The notes beneath the pieces are model-generated. The model searched no databases. It was not told the DNA's origin and was given only the letters and a program-made list of their open reading frames with translations. Made by a program: the position numbers and the translations under genes. DNA of 33,451 nucleotides from Zygophlyctis sp. KS116 (taxonomy: Eukaryota > Chytridiomycota), in assembly GCA_054661495.1 (NCBI GenBank), contig BAAFSQ010000097.1, positions 1-33,451 on the forward strand, given 5' to 3'. Below, in pieces: positions 1 through 8,063 of this stretch (position 1 is the first letter of the stretch; each line of letters begins with the position of its first letter).

Positions 1-333
1 GTAGCCTTTGATTTGGTAACACCGTTAGTCTTAGTAGACTTGGACTTAACAGTAGCCTTTGATTTGGTAACACCGTTAGTCTTAGTAGACTTGGACTTAA
101 CAGTAGCCTTTGATTTGGTAACACCGTTAGTCTTAGTAGACTTTGACTTAACTGTAGCCTTTGATTTGGTTACACCGTTAGTCTTAGTAGACTTGGACTT
201 AACAGTAGCCTTTGATTTGGTAACACCGTTAGTCTTAGTAGACTTGGACTTAACAGTAGCCTTTGATTTGGTAACACCGTTAGTCTTAGTAGACTTTGAC
301 TTAACTGTAGCCTTTGATTTGGTTACACCGTTA
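1..333. repeat. 51-bp tandem repeat array (17-residue coding units)
   Basis: Six full 51-bp units and one partial unit lie in phase with the minus-strand gene. Units 1-3 and units 4-6 form two nearly identical 153-bp blocks. Units 3 and 6 carry the same variant (gactttgacttaact instead of gacttggacttaaca). This is a recent higher-order duplication. Confidence 0.95.
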
Positions 334-983
334 TTTTTGGTTGCTGAATACTTGGACTTTGTTTTGGTTTTTACCGCTGCGGTTGTCTTTGGTGTATAAG
401 TCTTCTTTGGTGTAGAAGTCTTCTTTGGAGGAGAAGTTTTCTTTGGTATAGAAGTCTTCTTTGTTTTCTTCGGAGGAGAAGTCTTCTTTGGTATAGAAGT
501 CTTCTTTGTTTTCTTTGGAGGAGAAGTCTTCTTTGGTATAGAAGTCTTCTTTGTTTTCTTTGGAGGAGAAGTTTTCTTTGGTATAGAAGTCTTCTTTGTT
601 TTCTTTGGAGGAGAAGTTTTCTTTGGTATAGAAGTCTTCTTTGTTTTCTTTGGAGGAGAAGTCTTCTTTGGTATAGAAGTCTTTTTTGTTTTCTTTGGAG
701 GAGAAGTCTTCTTTGTCGGAGCAGGCTTCTTGGTCGGATCATCCTTCTTTGTCGGAGCAGGCTTCTTGTTCGGATCATCCTTCTTTGTCGGAGCAGGCTT
801 CTTGGTCGGATCATCCTTCTCAGGTTTCTTGGTTTGAGCAGGCTTCTCAGGTTTCTTGTTTTGAGCAGGTTGCTGAGGACTATTTACATCGCCTTGCTTG
901 TTTACACCACCATTATCACCTGGAGGTACTGGCAGTGCTGATAGCACTGCAATAAATATGAGCAGAAGAGTTTTGTACAACAT
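1..983 (-). CDS. Secreted Lys/Thr/Ser/Pro-rich tandem-repeat protein, partial (open at the left edge)
   Basis: The frame opens at an ATG at 983 and stays open for 327 codons to the window edge. Residues 1-22 (MLYKTLLLIFIAVLSALPVP and on) form a clear signal peptide, so the product is probably secreted or surface bound. A short Gln/Asn linker follows, then three arrays in order: 12-residue units of the DDPTKKPAPTKK type, 15-residue units of the TSIPKKTSPPKKTKK type, and 17-residue units of the VKSKSTKTNGVTKSKAT type. The mature protein is very basic and hydroxyl-rich, with no Cys and no recognisable domain. This resembles cell-wall, spore-wall or surface low-complexity proteins, but the role is unknown. 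The 3' end and any anchor lie outside the window. No intron is needed. Copy number probably varies between strains. Confidence 0.8.
   Translation of the reverse strand, partial: MLYKTLLLIFIAVLSALPVPPGDNGGVNKQGDVNSPQQPAQNKKPEKPAQTKKPEKDDPTKKPAPTKKDDPNKKPAPTKKDDPTKKPAPTKKTSPPKKTKKTSIPKKTSPPKKTKKTSIPKKTSPPKKTKKTSIPKKTSPPKKTKKTSIPKKTSPPKKTKKTSIPKKTSPPKKTKKTSIPKKTSPPKKTSTPKKTYTPKTTAAVKTKTKSKYSATKNNGVTKSKATVKSKSTKTNGVTKSKATVKSKSTKTNGVTKSKATVKSKSTKTNGVTKSKATVKSKSTKTNGVTKSKATVKSKSTKTNGVTKSKATVKSKSTKTNGVTKSKA
445..714. repeat. 45-bp tandem repeat array (15-residue coding units)
   Basis: The word ggtata recurs at 445, 490, 535, 580, 625 and 670, an exact 45-bp period over six units. The units encode TSIPKKTSPPKKTKK-type residues on the minus strand and keep the reading frame. 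Confidence 0.95.
715..822. repeat. 36-bp tandem repeat array (12-residue coding units)
   Basis: The word gtcggagcagg recurs at 715, 751 and 787, giving three 36-bp units that encode DDPTKKPAPTKK on the minus strand. Confidence 0.9.
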
Positions 984-1483
984 TTTTAAGAAGTTCCTTG
1001 CGGCAGTTCTGCTATAAATAGAATCTAGGCGGCATGAAGTACGCAGAATTCCATATGTATACAGTTATTAACAGCATATTTGAACATGTGTATAAGGCTT
1101 CATAGATTTTTCGAAGAAATCATTCCAGCTTTTAAAGCGGCACTGAATTTACAAACTGTGTTATACTGTTATACGTAATCACAGTTAGTGTTAGCATTCC
1201 AATATTTGAAATAAACATAACCTCCAAAGATAAATTAAAAATGGAGGAATCTTTTCCTATAATACTACTTTGGTAGTTTTTTGACTGATATTTTTCATGA
1301 TGGTTTCATAAAATTATACTTTACTATCCATCTTATTTCTGCATGAATACACAATGACTATCATTTTGAAACTCAAGTCCTCTTTGCTAGAATAATGATA
1401 AAAGTGAATCTTACGGGAAGAATTAAGAGCACACATAAATCTCTTTGCGGGAATTAAACTTGGACAAGGCGAGTTTTAGTTAG
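984..1483. promoter_or_regulatory. Divergent intergenic region with TATA-like and TGCCGC elements
   Basis: This 500-bp region separates the starts of the secreted repeat gene (minus) and the 5-phosphatase (plus). Close to the secreted gene are ctataaatag at 1012-1021, tgcggca at 999-1005 and gcggcat at 1029-1035. Read on the gene strand, these are TGCCGC elements around a TATA-like box 29-38 nt before the ATG. The rest is AT-rich, and I see no gene in it. Confidence 0.45.
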
Positions 1484-2758
1484 ATGGCTGAATTCTGTAA
1501 ACGGAGACATGGACCAAATAGAATAGGATGTTTTAATTGTTGCAAAATTAGTCAATTCAAAGTTTATCCGGACATTGATGGTTTGTTAATTTCGGACAAG
1601 TTAACGCCAACCAATCTAAGTAATACTCAATTCGACTATTAATACATAGCTAATGATTCTTCTTCACAAATTGAAAAATCTATAATAGACCTAAGGAATA
1701 CATTCGCATCTATATTCTCAAAACTTCCTCCAAAATTGACAATTTTCATTGGAAGCTGGAACATGAATGGACGTGTACTTGTAAAGATTCTAAAATATAG
1801 ATCCCAGATACAGATCCTCATGCGTTTTTAGATCATTTCAATGTTAAGAATGAACATCCAGATTTATTAATAATTGGAACCCAGGAATGCGAAAGACCCC
1901 TTGAAATATCAATATTCTTCCCATCAAAGGACGAATGGGAAAGAATACTTCATTCGCATTATTCAAAATCTTATCATTTAGTTTCAAATCAATCGTTTGG
2001 TATTTTTTCTAAATTTCAAAGATTTAGGTGGATTACATCTCTCTATTTATGCCAAAAAACAAATTATGACTGCAATTTCACGTACTTTTAGATTGTTCAT
2101 ATTAGATGTTAGCATTGGAAAAGTACCAACTGGAGACGGAGGACTCTCAAACAAAGGGGGAATAGGAATCTCTTTTCGGTTTCATGAATATCACTTTTTA
2201 ATAATCAATTCTCATTTATGCGGTAACAAGTCAAATCTTACATTAGCACATCAATCAAAAATCAGGGAAAGAAATCATGATTTTGAAAAAATTGAAAAAG
2301 GACTAAATAGCCTGAAAGGAAAATATAATCGTAAAATACAATTTCCAAATCATGCATCAGATCGCTATGATTATTGTTTCTGGCTTGGTGATTTAAATTA
2401 TAGAGTGGATGGAACTCATAAAATCATCTCTAAGTGTATTCAAGAAAACAGATTGGAAGTTTTATTAAATAATGACCAACTCTTGAAAGAAATGAAGAGC
2501 TCTAAAGGTGTTTTTAAAGGGTTCAAAGAGGAAACAATATCGTTTCTTCCAACTTACAAATTCATTAAATCAGAGTATAGCATAGGAAGAAATTCATCAT
2601 GGAGTAAGATTTTAGTATTTAAGAGTATAGCTGATCGAATACTATTCAAACAATTTAATGAGCATGCAATTGTCAAATGTATGTATTATACGAGCATACT
2701 AAATACATTTGGATCAGATCATCAGCCAGTTGTATCATCATTCACATTAGAATTTTAG
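1484..2758 (+). CDS. Inositol polyphosphate/phosphoinositide 5-phosphatase (IPPc domain)
   Basis: Spliced CDS of 387 aa. Introns are 1620-1649 (30 nt), 1775-1800 (26), 2000-2027 (28) and 2604-2630 (27). The IPPc motifs come in order: SWNMNG near residue 81, SNKGG near 194, NSHL near 214, GDLNYRV near 274, FLPTYKF, SSWTDRIL near 343 and SDHQP near 374. The catalytic Asn, Asp and His positions of the family are therefore present. The enzyme should remove the 5-phosphate from phosphoinositides or inositol phosphates at cytosolic membrane faces. The N-terminus is unusual: C5, H9, C16, C19 and C20 resemble a small zinc-binding knot. A donor at 1781 would give a 20-nt second intron, but 1775 restores the family-like GRIPD junction. 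The last intron splits SSWTDRIL and has no in-frame stop if retained. The 3' end overlaps the next gene by 12 bp on the opposite strand. Confidence 0.88.
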
Positions 2759-3040
2759 TCCGCAGTTTGGACAATATTTGAAGCTGGGATCACTTCTAAT
2801 ACCACAACCAGAACATATAGAACCAGCGGATCCTAATCTTCTCAGCTGATATATGGGATTTCCATAATGACAGGAATCGCAAACAGTTATAGTCTTTGAT
2901 GAGATTGTGAGTAAAGGAAATATAAAGATGTAAAGGATACTTTCAATCCGCTCTTCCCTTGCATTGATTGAATTGCAAATGGGGCATGTAATGTTTTTAA
3001 TGGATTTAGTTTTTGGCAGAATCCCACCAAAGAAAAACAT
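2747..3040 (-). CDS. Zinc-ribbon protein (zinc_ribbon_15-like), 97 aa
   Basis: Single exon from an ATG at 3040. The start MFFFGGILPKTKSI, a CPIC pair (C19, C22) and a CDSCHYG pair (C54, C57) around a hydrophobic stretch match the small eukaryotic family with the pattern FFFIFG...CPxC...CxxCGY. A second ribbon follows: C76/C79 (CSGC) and C90/C93 (CPNCG). The function of the family is not well defined, and zinc binding is inferred from the Cys pairs. The stop (2747-2749) lies inside the last codons of the 5-phosphatase gene, so the two genes converge with a 12-bp coding overlap. The gene has no intron. Confidence 0.8.
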   Translation of the reverse strand: MFFFGGILPKTKSIKNITCPICNSINAREERIESILYIFIFPLLTISSKTITVCDSCHYGNPIYQLRRLGSAGSICSGCGIRSDPSFKYCPNCGLKF

Positions 3041-3233
3041 TTAAAGAGCTTATTATTGACCTGAGCCATTCTCCCCATATCCAGTGCAATCTTTCAAGTG
3101 GAAGTTGTGCATTCAAACATTTTAAATGCCAGATTTACAATGGCATAATTCATCTCAAATATCAGTCAAAGAATTCTTGATAAGAAAAAGTTATTCTTCA
3201 AAACAACTAGAAAACATGTGAGTTTCGGACATT
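3041..3233. other. Short spacer without a recognised gene
   Basis: This 193-bp stretch is the 5' flank of the zinc-ribbon gene and the 3' flank of the small secreted gene, both on the minus strand. I see no conserved ORF or repeat in it. Confidence 0.5.
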
Positions 3234-3509
3234 TCACATAAACAACATTGCCATAAGCATTGTAATGAATGAAGGAATCGTCTCTGAGACCATATATCCA
3301 GCTGCAGACAGAGTTTCACTTACAGCTGAATCGTCAGTTCCTCTTGTAGCAACATCAGTAACTGGGAAATAATGTTTCTCAGTAGCAGTAGCAGGACTGG
3401 TACCCCCTTTTAAAACAGGTCTGGTACCCCCTTGTAAAGGATGAAAAGCTTGAGCAGTAGAAATGGCAGCGATAGCAAATAATGACAAGAATAGAGTTTT
3501 GGAGTTCAT
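3234..3509 (-). CDS. Small secreted protein, possibly GPI-anchored, 91 aa
   Basis: Single exon from an ATG at 3509. Residues 1-21 (MNSKTLFLSLFAIAAISTAQ and A21) form a textbook signal peptide with a likely AQA cleavage site. The mature part is short and hydrophilic and contains a near-duplicated LQGGTRP/LKGGTSP segment. It ends in a hydrophobic tail (SFITMLMAMLFM) that could be a weak GPI-attachment signal. There are no Cys residues and no known domain. The upstream region holds a TATA box at 3562-3571 and TGCCGC elements like those near the other two secreted genes here, suggesting shared regulation. It is most likely a surface or effector-type protein; the function is unknown. Confidence 0.7.
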   Translation of the reverse strand: MNSKTLFLSLFAIAAISTAQAFHPLQGGTRPVLKGGTSPATATEKHYFPVTDVATRGTDDSAVSETLSAAGYMVSETIPSFITMLMAMLFM

Positions 3510-3908
3510 TTTTTATTTTTAAAGAATTCATGCGGCAATCGGACGCCAAAAGCATCAATTTCTATTTATAGAACAAAACCGTAGAAACTGATCTTGTTTA
3601 GAAAATACCAAATAAAACCATGTTTAACCTTGCATTTTAATAGAAATCTCAATTTTGCCATCAAAATCAGATCTGTTAATTCTAAAGCACACTGTGAAAA
3701 CTATAAATTGCGGCATACGACAATCTACCGTTTATGAATTGATTAGAATGAGAACTCTAGGGAAACCTGAGAATTGATCACTTGAAAAATATAATAAAAT
3801 CTATAATAATCTAAAAACCATACAATGCATACAATGATCAGCAAGAGAGTTTAGAGAATAACTATCGCCTAGAACTAGATCTAAGACTACAACTTGTAGA
3901 ATCTCAAA
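3510..3908. promoter_or_regulatory. Divergent promoter region (small secreted gene / FIT2)
   Basis: For the minus-strand gene, CTATAAATAG (gene strand) lies at 3562-3571, about 55-60 nt before its ATG. TGCCGC elements lie at 3531-3539 and 3709-3717. The FIT2 side shows only AT-rich sequence before the ATG at 3909. No gene was seen in these 399 bp. Confidence 0.45.
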
Positions 3909-4559
3909 ATGAACAAGTATCAAAAAGAATTATTATACATGTACTCTATTCTAATTTTTGTAGGATGTCTATTGGGAGAAAGTATTAATTTCCCATCATT
4001 TTACTTTTCCGAAAAAAAAAACTTTTTAAACCAAATCTTTGTAAAGAATGGATGGGCATGGACTATATCATTACTCTTATCATTGATTTATTTAAGATCT
4101 TTTAACCGACTTAAGACCCTAAAATCACTAAAGTCCTTAATCGGAGCAACTTTATATTGGTTTTTGATCACTCAATGGACCTTTGGACCTTCCATTCTTG
4201 AAAGAGTTTATAAAAGAATTGGATCTTGTTCATTATTACATTTAAAAGAATTTCATTTATGTTATGAAGGCGGTGGAGAATGGGATGGACTAGATATTTC
4301 CGGACATTGTTTTTTACTATTGCATTCTTCATTGTTAATCTGGGAAGAGATTAGAAATACTTTTTCAATGAATTTATACAATTTAAAAAACTTTAATAGT
4401 ACAATGGCGATTGGAATGGCATTAATGATTTTATTAGGATTATGGAGTATAATGCTTCTAATTACAGTCTTGTATTTTCATTCAATAGTTGAAAAGGCTT
4501 TAGGAACTCTTTTTGGTTTTGGATTTTGGACTTTTGAATTTCTCCGCAAAAGTAGATGA
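3909..4559 (+). CDS. FIT family ER membrane protein (fat storage-inducing transmembrane protein, Scs3/FITM2-like)
   Basis: 216 aa, single exon. The two histidine motifs of the FIT family are present: DISGHCFLL with H133 and YFHSIVEKALG with H191. Their spacing of 58 residues is close to that of animal FIT2. TQWTFGPSI and several hydrophobic segments (about 12-25, 48-62, 80-95, 130-145, 170-192, 196-212) support a multi-span ER membrane protein. FIT proteins act as acyl-CoA diphosphatases in the ER and support ER lipid balance and lipid-droplet budding. The stop TGA (4557-4559) overlaps the ATG (4556-4558) of the next gene. That is rare in eukaryotes and implies a dicistronic or overlapping transcript, unless the downstream start lies elsewhere. 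Confidence 0.88.
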   Translation: MNKYQKELLYMYSILIFVGCLLGESINFPSFYFSEKKNFLNQIFVKNGWAWTISLLLSLIYLRSFNRLKTLKSLKSLIGATLYWFLITQWTFGPSILERVYKRIGSCSLLHLKEFHLCYEGGGEWDGLDISGHCFLLLHSSLLIWEEIRNTFSMNLYNLKNFNSTMAIGMALMILLGLWSIMLLITVLYFHSIVEKALGTLFGFGFWTFEFLRKSR

Positions 4560-7217
4560 ATCCATTCATTCAAATTGATAAAAAGAATCCATTCTTATCA
4601 GAGTCTGATGAAGATAGTCCTCCAAGACTTCCTCCAAGACCAAGTTCAATTAACTTGTTGTCCGAAAAGAGTTCAAATAACTCTGGGCCACCGCTTCCAC
4701 AACGTCCATCAGCATTAAATTTACATTCGTTTGGCTCGGAACCAACTTTAAGGACAGATAGACATCTATCTCATATGTCATCTGTTGATAGATTGGTTGC
4801 TCTCTCACTCAAAGAGCCAGTATCTCATCCAGACTGTTTAAAATCAACTAGAAATCTTCCTAGAGCCTCTGGTCATTCAAGCCATAAGGGATATGTAAAA
4901 TGTTGGGATATATCTTCGAATTGTATTGTTACTGGATCTACAAATATTAGAGTCTTTAATATTTATTCTGGTGAAAATAGTAAAACGATTCCTCTGGGGG
5001 AGTCAAAGCCGTCTAGCGTCGCGTTTGTACCAACGAGGCCTTTTCAGGAGGAAGATGTAGTATGGGTTGGTTGTGAAAAAGGGGAATTATTGGAAATTTC
5101 TATCGGACAAGGTAAAATAATCTCAAAAAGAAGTTTACATTCTACAAATGTGACTAGTATAATCAAATTTAGAAAAAGATTCTTGATTACTATAGATGAA
5201 CAAGGGGCATTGAAAATATGGACAGAATTAGACTCTAGAGGACTTATAAATTTACATGCTAGGCCTAGAGGTTTAAGGATTCATTCTAAATTAGGGCAAT
5301 TGGTAGATACTGTAAGTAAAAAAAATTAAATACTCTAGTATAGGGATTTACTTTGGGTTGGTAGTGGGAAATTATTGCAAGTTTATAATTTGGCTCCTGA
5401 TGTTCCTTCTGTTCTTTTAAAGAAATCTGAATTAAGTTTACAGTTTGGGAATATATCTTCAATGACGCATTTAGTAGTTGAAGAATCTATTTTTTTATTA
5501 ACAGGTCATGATGGTAAAGTTATTGAATCTTTAAAGATAAAGATGGAAAAATAGTTGAATGGAATACTCAAGATTATAGTAAAAATCGAATATTTCAAAC
5601 TGGGATTTACAGGGTCACTTGTTTACTAGCAGTTGGTCCGAGTCATCTTTGGACAGGAGTTTCTACAGGAAAAGTATCAATTTATGATTTGTCAAGTGAT
5701 CCCTTGAATCAAATAAAGGAATTTCAGGCTTATTCAAGTTCTCCAATCCAGGGTTTTAGCTTTAATGAAAAAGCAATGTTGCAGTCTTCAAATTATTCTA
5801 TTTTTAGTTTGTCTGAACATGGGGAATTTTTAGAATGGGATGGATATTTGGCAGATGATTATATAGGTAATTTTTTAATCTAAAAAATTAGACGCTCTGG
5901 TTAAAAGTAGACAAGATTCATATTGCCAGTATCAAAATGTCTTAATACAGATCTGTAGCTGGAATTTGGATTCTAGAAAACCACTAGATTTAGAAGCAAA
6001 TGATGGTTCATTCATTGAGAAATGGATTTCATTACAAGACGAACCAGATATCATTGTGTTTGGATTTCAGGAGCTTGTGGATTTAGAATCGGTGTGTTTA
6101 TTAAGATTTAATTATATAGACTTCTGTAAATGCTAAATCCTTTCTGAATATTAAATCTACAAAACCGTCGAGTAATGATCCAGAGCAAAGATGTGCTTTA
6201 TGGAGAGAATATCTACAAAGATGCATCTCCCGATCTCATCCCACACTTAGATATAAGCTTTTGGAATTTCATGCCATGGTTGGACTTTTTCAAGCAATTT
6301 TTATTAAAGAGTCTATAGCACATCGAATTGGACATTGTCAAGTCAATACAACCAAAACAGGTCTTGGAGGTATTCTTGTTTCTAATAATATAAGGCTTAC
6401 ATGGTAATAAAGGTAGCATTTCAATGCGTCTACTCATTGATGACTCTTCATTTTGCTTTATCAATTCTCATTTGGCTGCTCATCAATCAAATATTAGTGC
6501 GAGGAATAACGATATCTCTGCAGTTTTAAAGGAGACATCGTTTAAGGTAGATAGCTCGGGACACCATTATATTGGCGGCGGGGATGGCAGTTTGATACTT
6601 GACTGCGAGAATGTATTTTTTGTAGGCGATTTGAACTATCGAATTGATTTACCAAGGGCTAAAGTGATGGACCTGATTAACTCAGGCGATTGGGAGTCAT
6701 TACAGGTATTTTTTCTTGATATTCATAAGTTAAGGAGCATGATCAGCTATTAAATCAGTTACATAATAATGTTGGTTTTGGTTTACGGGGATTTCTCGAA
6801 GGCCCTTTGGAATTCGCCCCAACTTTCAAATATGATCGTGGTTCACAACTATATGATACGAGTGAAAAGCAGCGAGTCCCTGCTTGGTGCGACAGAGTAA
6901 ATATTTCAAACTTATGTTAGATATTGTGGCGCGGCTCTGATATCCAGCTTGTTTGGTATGGGAGGCTTGAATGTCAAATGAGTGATCATCGACCCATTCG
7001 AGGCACCTTCAGGATCAGGACTAAACTTATTGACAAACCTTCATTTGATCGTGTTCTTGACTCTGCGATCGAAACAGCAAATGCATATATGAAAACTCAG
7101 TCACGAGAGTATTGCATACAATGGACATCAGTTATGGCAAACTGTAATATTGAAGAGGCAATTACTTTACTGCAATCATCAAATTGGGACTTGTGTAATA
7201 TATTTAAAAAACTATAG
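4556..7217 (+). CDS. WD40-repeat inositol polyphosphate 5-phosphatase with NPF motifs
   Basis: Spliced CDS of 824 aa with seven introns: 5312-5338, 5514-5542, 5867-5891, 6092-6119, 6370-6394, 6706-6734 and 6897-6920. The N-terminus has two NPF tripeptides (residues 2-4 and 11-13), which are EH-domain ligands, then proline-rich SH3-type stretches ([17 protein letters not shown]). About residues 110-420 form WD40-like repeats ([26 protein letters not shown]). The IPPc domain follows: SWNLD near 441, GNKGS near 572, NSHLAAH near 592, GDLNYRI near 646, PAWCDRIL near 721 and SDHRPI near 747. The last ~45 residues ([16 protein letters not shown]) look UBA-like. WD40-plus-IPPc proteins are known in fungi and plants. 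The likely role is phosphoinositide turnover at endocytic or cortical sites. An alternative acceptor at 5536 would add two residues. Confidence 0.88.
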
Positions 7218-7255
7218 ATGTGTAGATTTATGTTTGTTTACAGCGAGTGTTTACA

Positions 7256-8059
7256 ATGTCCAATATTGAGCATAATAAGAATTTGTACCTTTGTCAAATT
7301 TTACCAACTCTTATCAAAGATATAAGTTTCTCAGACAGGAAAAAGATCTTTAAAAGTTGTGATAAACAAGAGGGGAAAGATGTCCGAACACTAAACTACA
7401 AAAGGAAACTCCAACAATACCCCATTAGAACTTCTGATCATATTCGGCCTACATCGGCTTTATCTAGTCTCAAACCATGGGTAGACTATTCCTCTCACAA
7501 TCCTTCAGACACCTTGCGGCGAAATATACTTCAGCCAAGCCCGATTCTAGAGGCTGTCCAAGATTGTTCAACCAAACTTGATAAAGATCAGAGTCATGTC
7601 AAAAATATTAGTGAAGATTATCTACAAACTGAACATATAAATCATAATCATGCGCCAATCTCTCAAAAGATGAAGCCTCTAAAACAGAAAATACCTTCAA
7701 GGAAAAATCGTTTAGCAAAGGAAACTTTGAATTCTCCATCTAGGCCGCCTCTTCATTTTCCCAAACACATTGTCCAGAAAAGGTTTACTTCGGATAATGA
7801 ACTCCCATTTGCGTTTACAGGACCAGTTCCTGTTTCAACCATCAAGGAATTCAAAAAACCGACATTATCAGAAAAAAAAGTATTAGAATCAGTTATAGCA
7901 ATGCCTATTGATCTGTTAGAGAAGCTTTCATTGAAGTTGAAGAGGAATGAGATTCTTACAAATGATTATTCTAAAAAGGTCCATAAAGTATCGAAAGTCA
8001 AGACTGAAGCTGAATTAGGAAAATGGATTCTCTCACAAAACAAAAAATTCAACAAATAG
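7256..8059 (+). CDS. Hypothetical basic protein, 267 aa
   Basis: I do not recognise this protein. The first ATG of the frame is at 7256 (MSNIEHNKNL), 38 bp after the 5-phosphatase stop on the same strand. It is rich in Lys, Ser, Pro and Asn, has no signal peptide or membrane segment, and contains long hydrophilic and probably disordered stretches (LKQKIPSRKNRLAKETL). The C-terminal part, about residues 190-267, is more ordered in composition (FAFTGPVPVSTIKEFKKP, MPIDLLEKLSLKLKRNEIL, TEAELGKWILSQNKKFNK) and could be a short helical domain. It could be a nuclear or cytoskeletal scaffold protein, but this is a guess. Its stop lies 4 bp from the stop of LUC7 on the other strand. Confidence 0.6.
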   Translation: MSNIEHNKNLYLCQILPTLIKDISFSDRKKIFKSCDKQEGKDVRTLNYKRKLQQYPIRTSDHIRPTSALSSLKPWVDYSSHNPSDTLRRNILQPSPILEAVQDCSTKLDKDQSHVKNISEDYLQTEHINHNHAPISQKMKPLKQKIPSRKNRLAKETLNSPSRPPLHFPKHIVQKRFTSDNELPFAFTGPVPVSTIKEFKKPTLSEKKVLESVIAMPIDLLEKLSLKLKRNEILTNDYSKKVHKVSKVKTEAELGKWILSQNKKFNK

Positions 8060-8063
8060 ATTG

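Noticed and set aside
1-333. Regular 51-bp spacing as a possible CRISPR array
   Set aside because: Units are contiguous with no unique spacers and encode protein repeats.
13-399. Plus-strand frame with LVTPLVLVDLDLTVAFD repeats
   Set aside because: It is the antisense of the 51-bp coding array. The minus-strand frame has a signal peptide and stays open through all three arrays.
371-814. Minus-strand Arg/Leu/Gln repeat frame (MIRPRSLLRQRR)
   Set aside because: It is a shifted frame of the same 45-bp and 36-bp arrays. Repeats with a period divisible by three stay open in several frames.
1781-1800. A 20-nt intron in the first 5-phosphatase
   Set aside because: The donor at 1775 gives a 26-nt intron, in line with the other introns, and restores a family-like GRIPD sequence.
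7195-7217. Intron-like segment gtaata...actatag at the end of the WD40 5-phosphatase
   Set aside because: Splicing it would only replace the last residues and hit a stop after two codons. The unspliced UBA-like end reads better. It stays a possibility.
7247-7255. GTG start for the protein ending at 8059
   Set aside because: An ATG lies three codons downstream at 7256, and GTG starts are not expected for nuclear genes.
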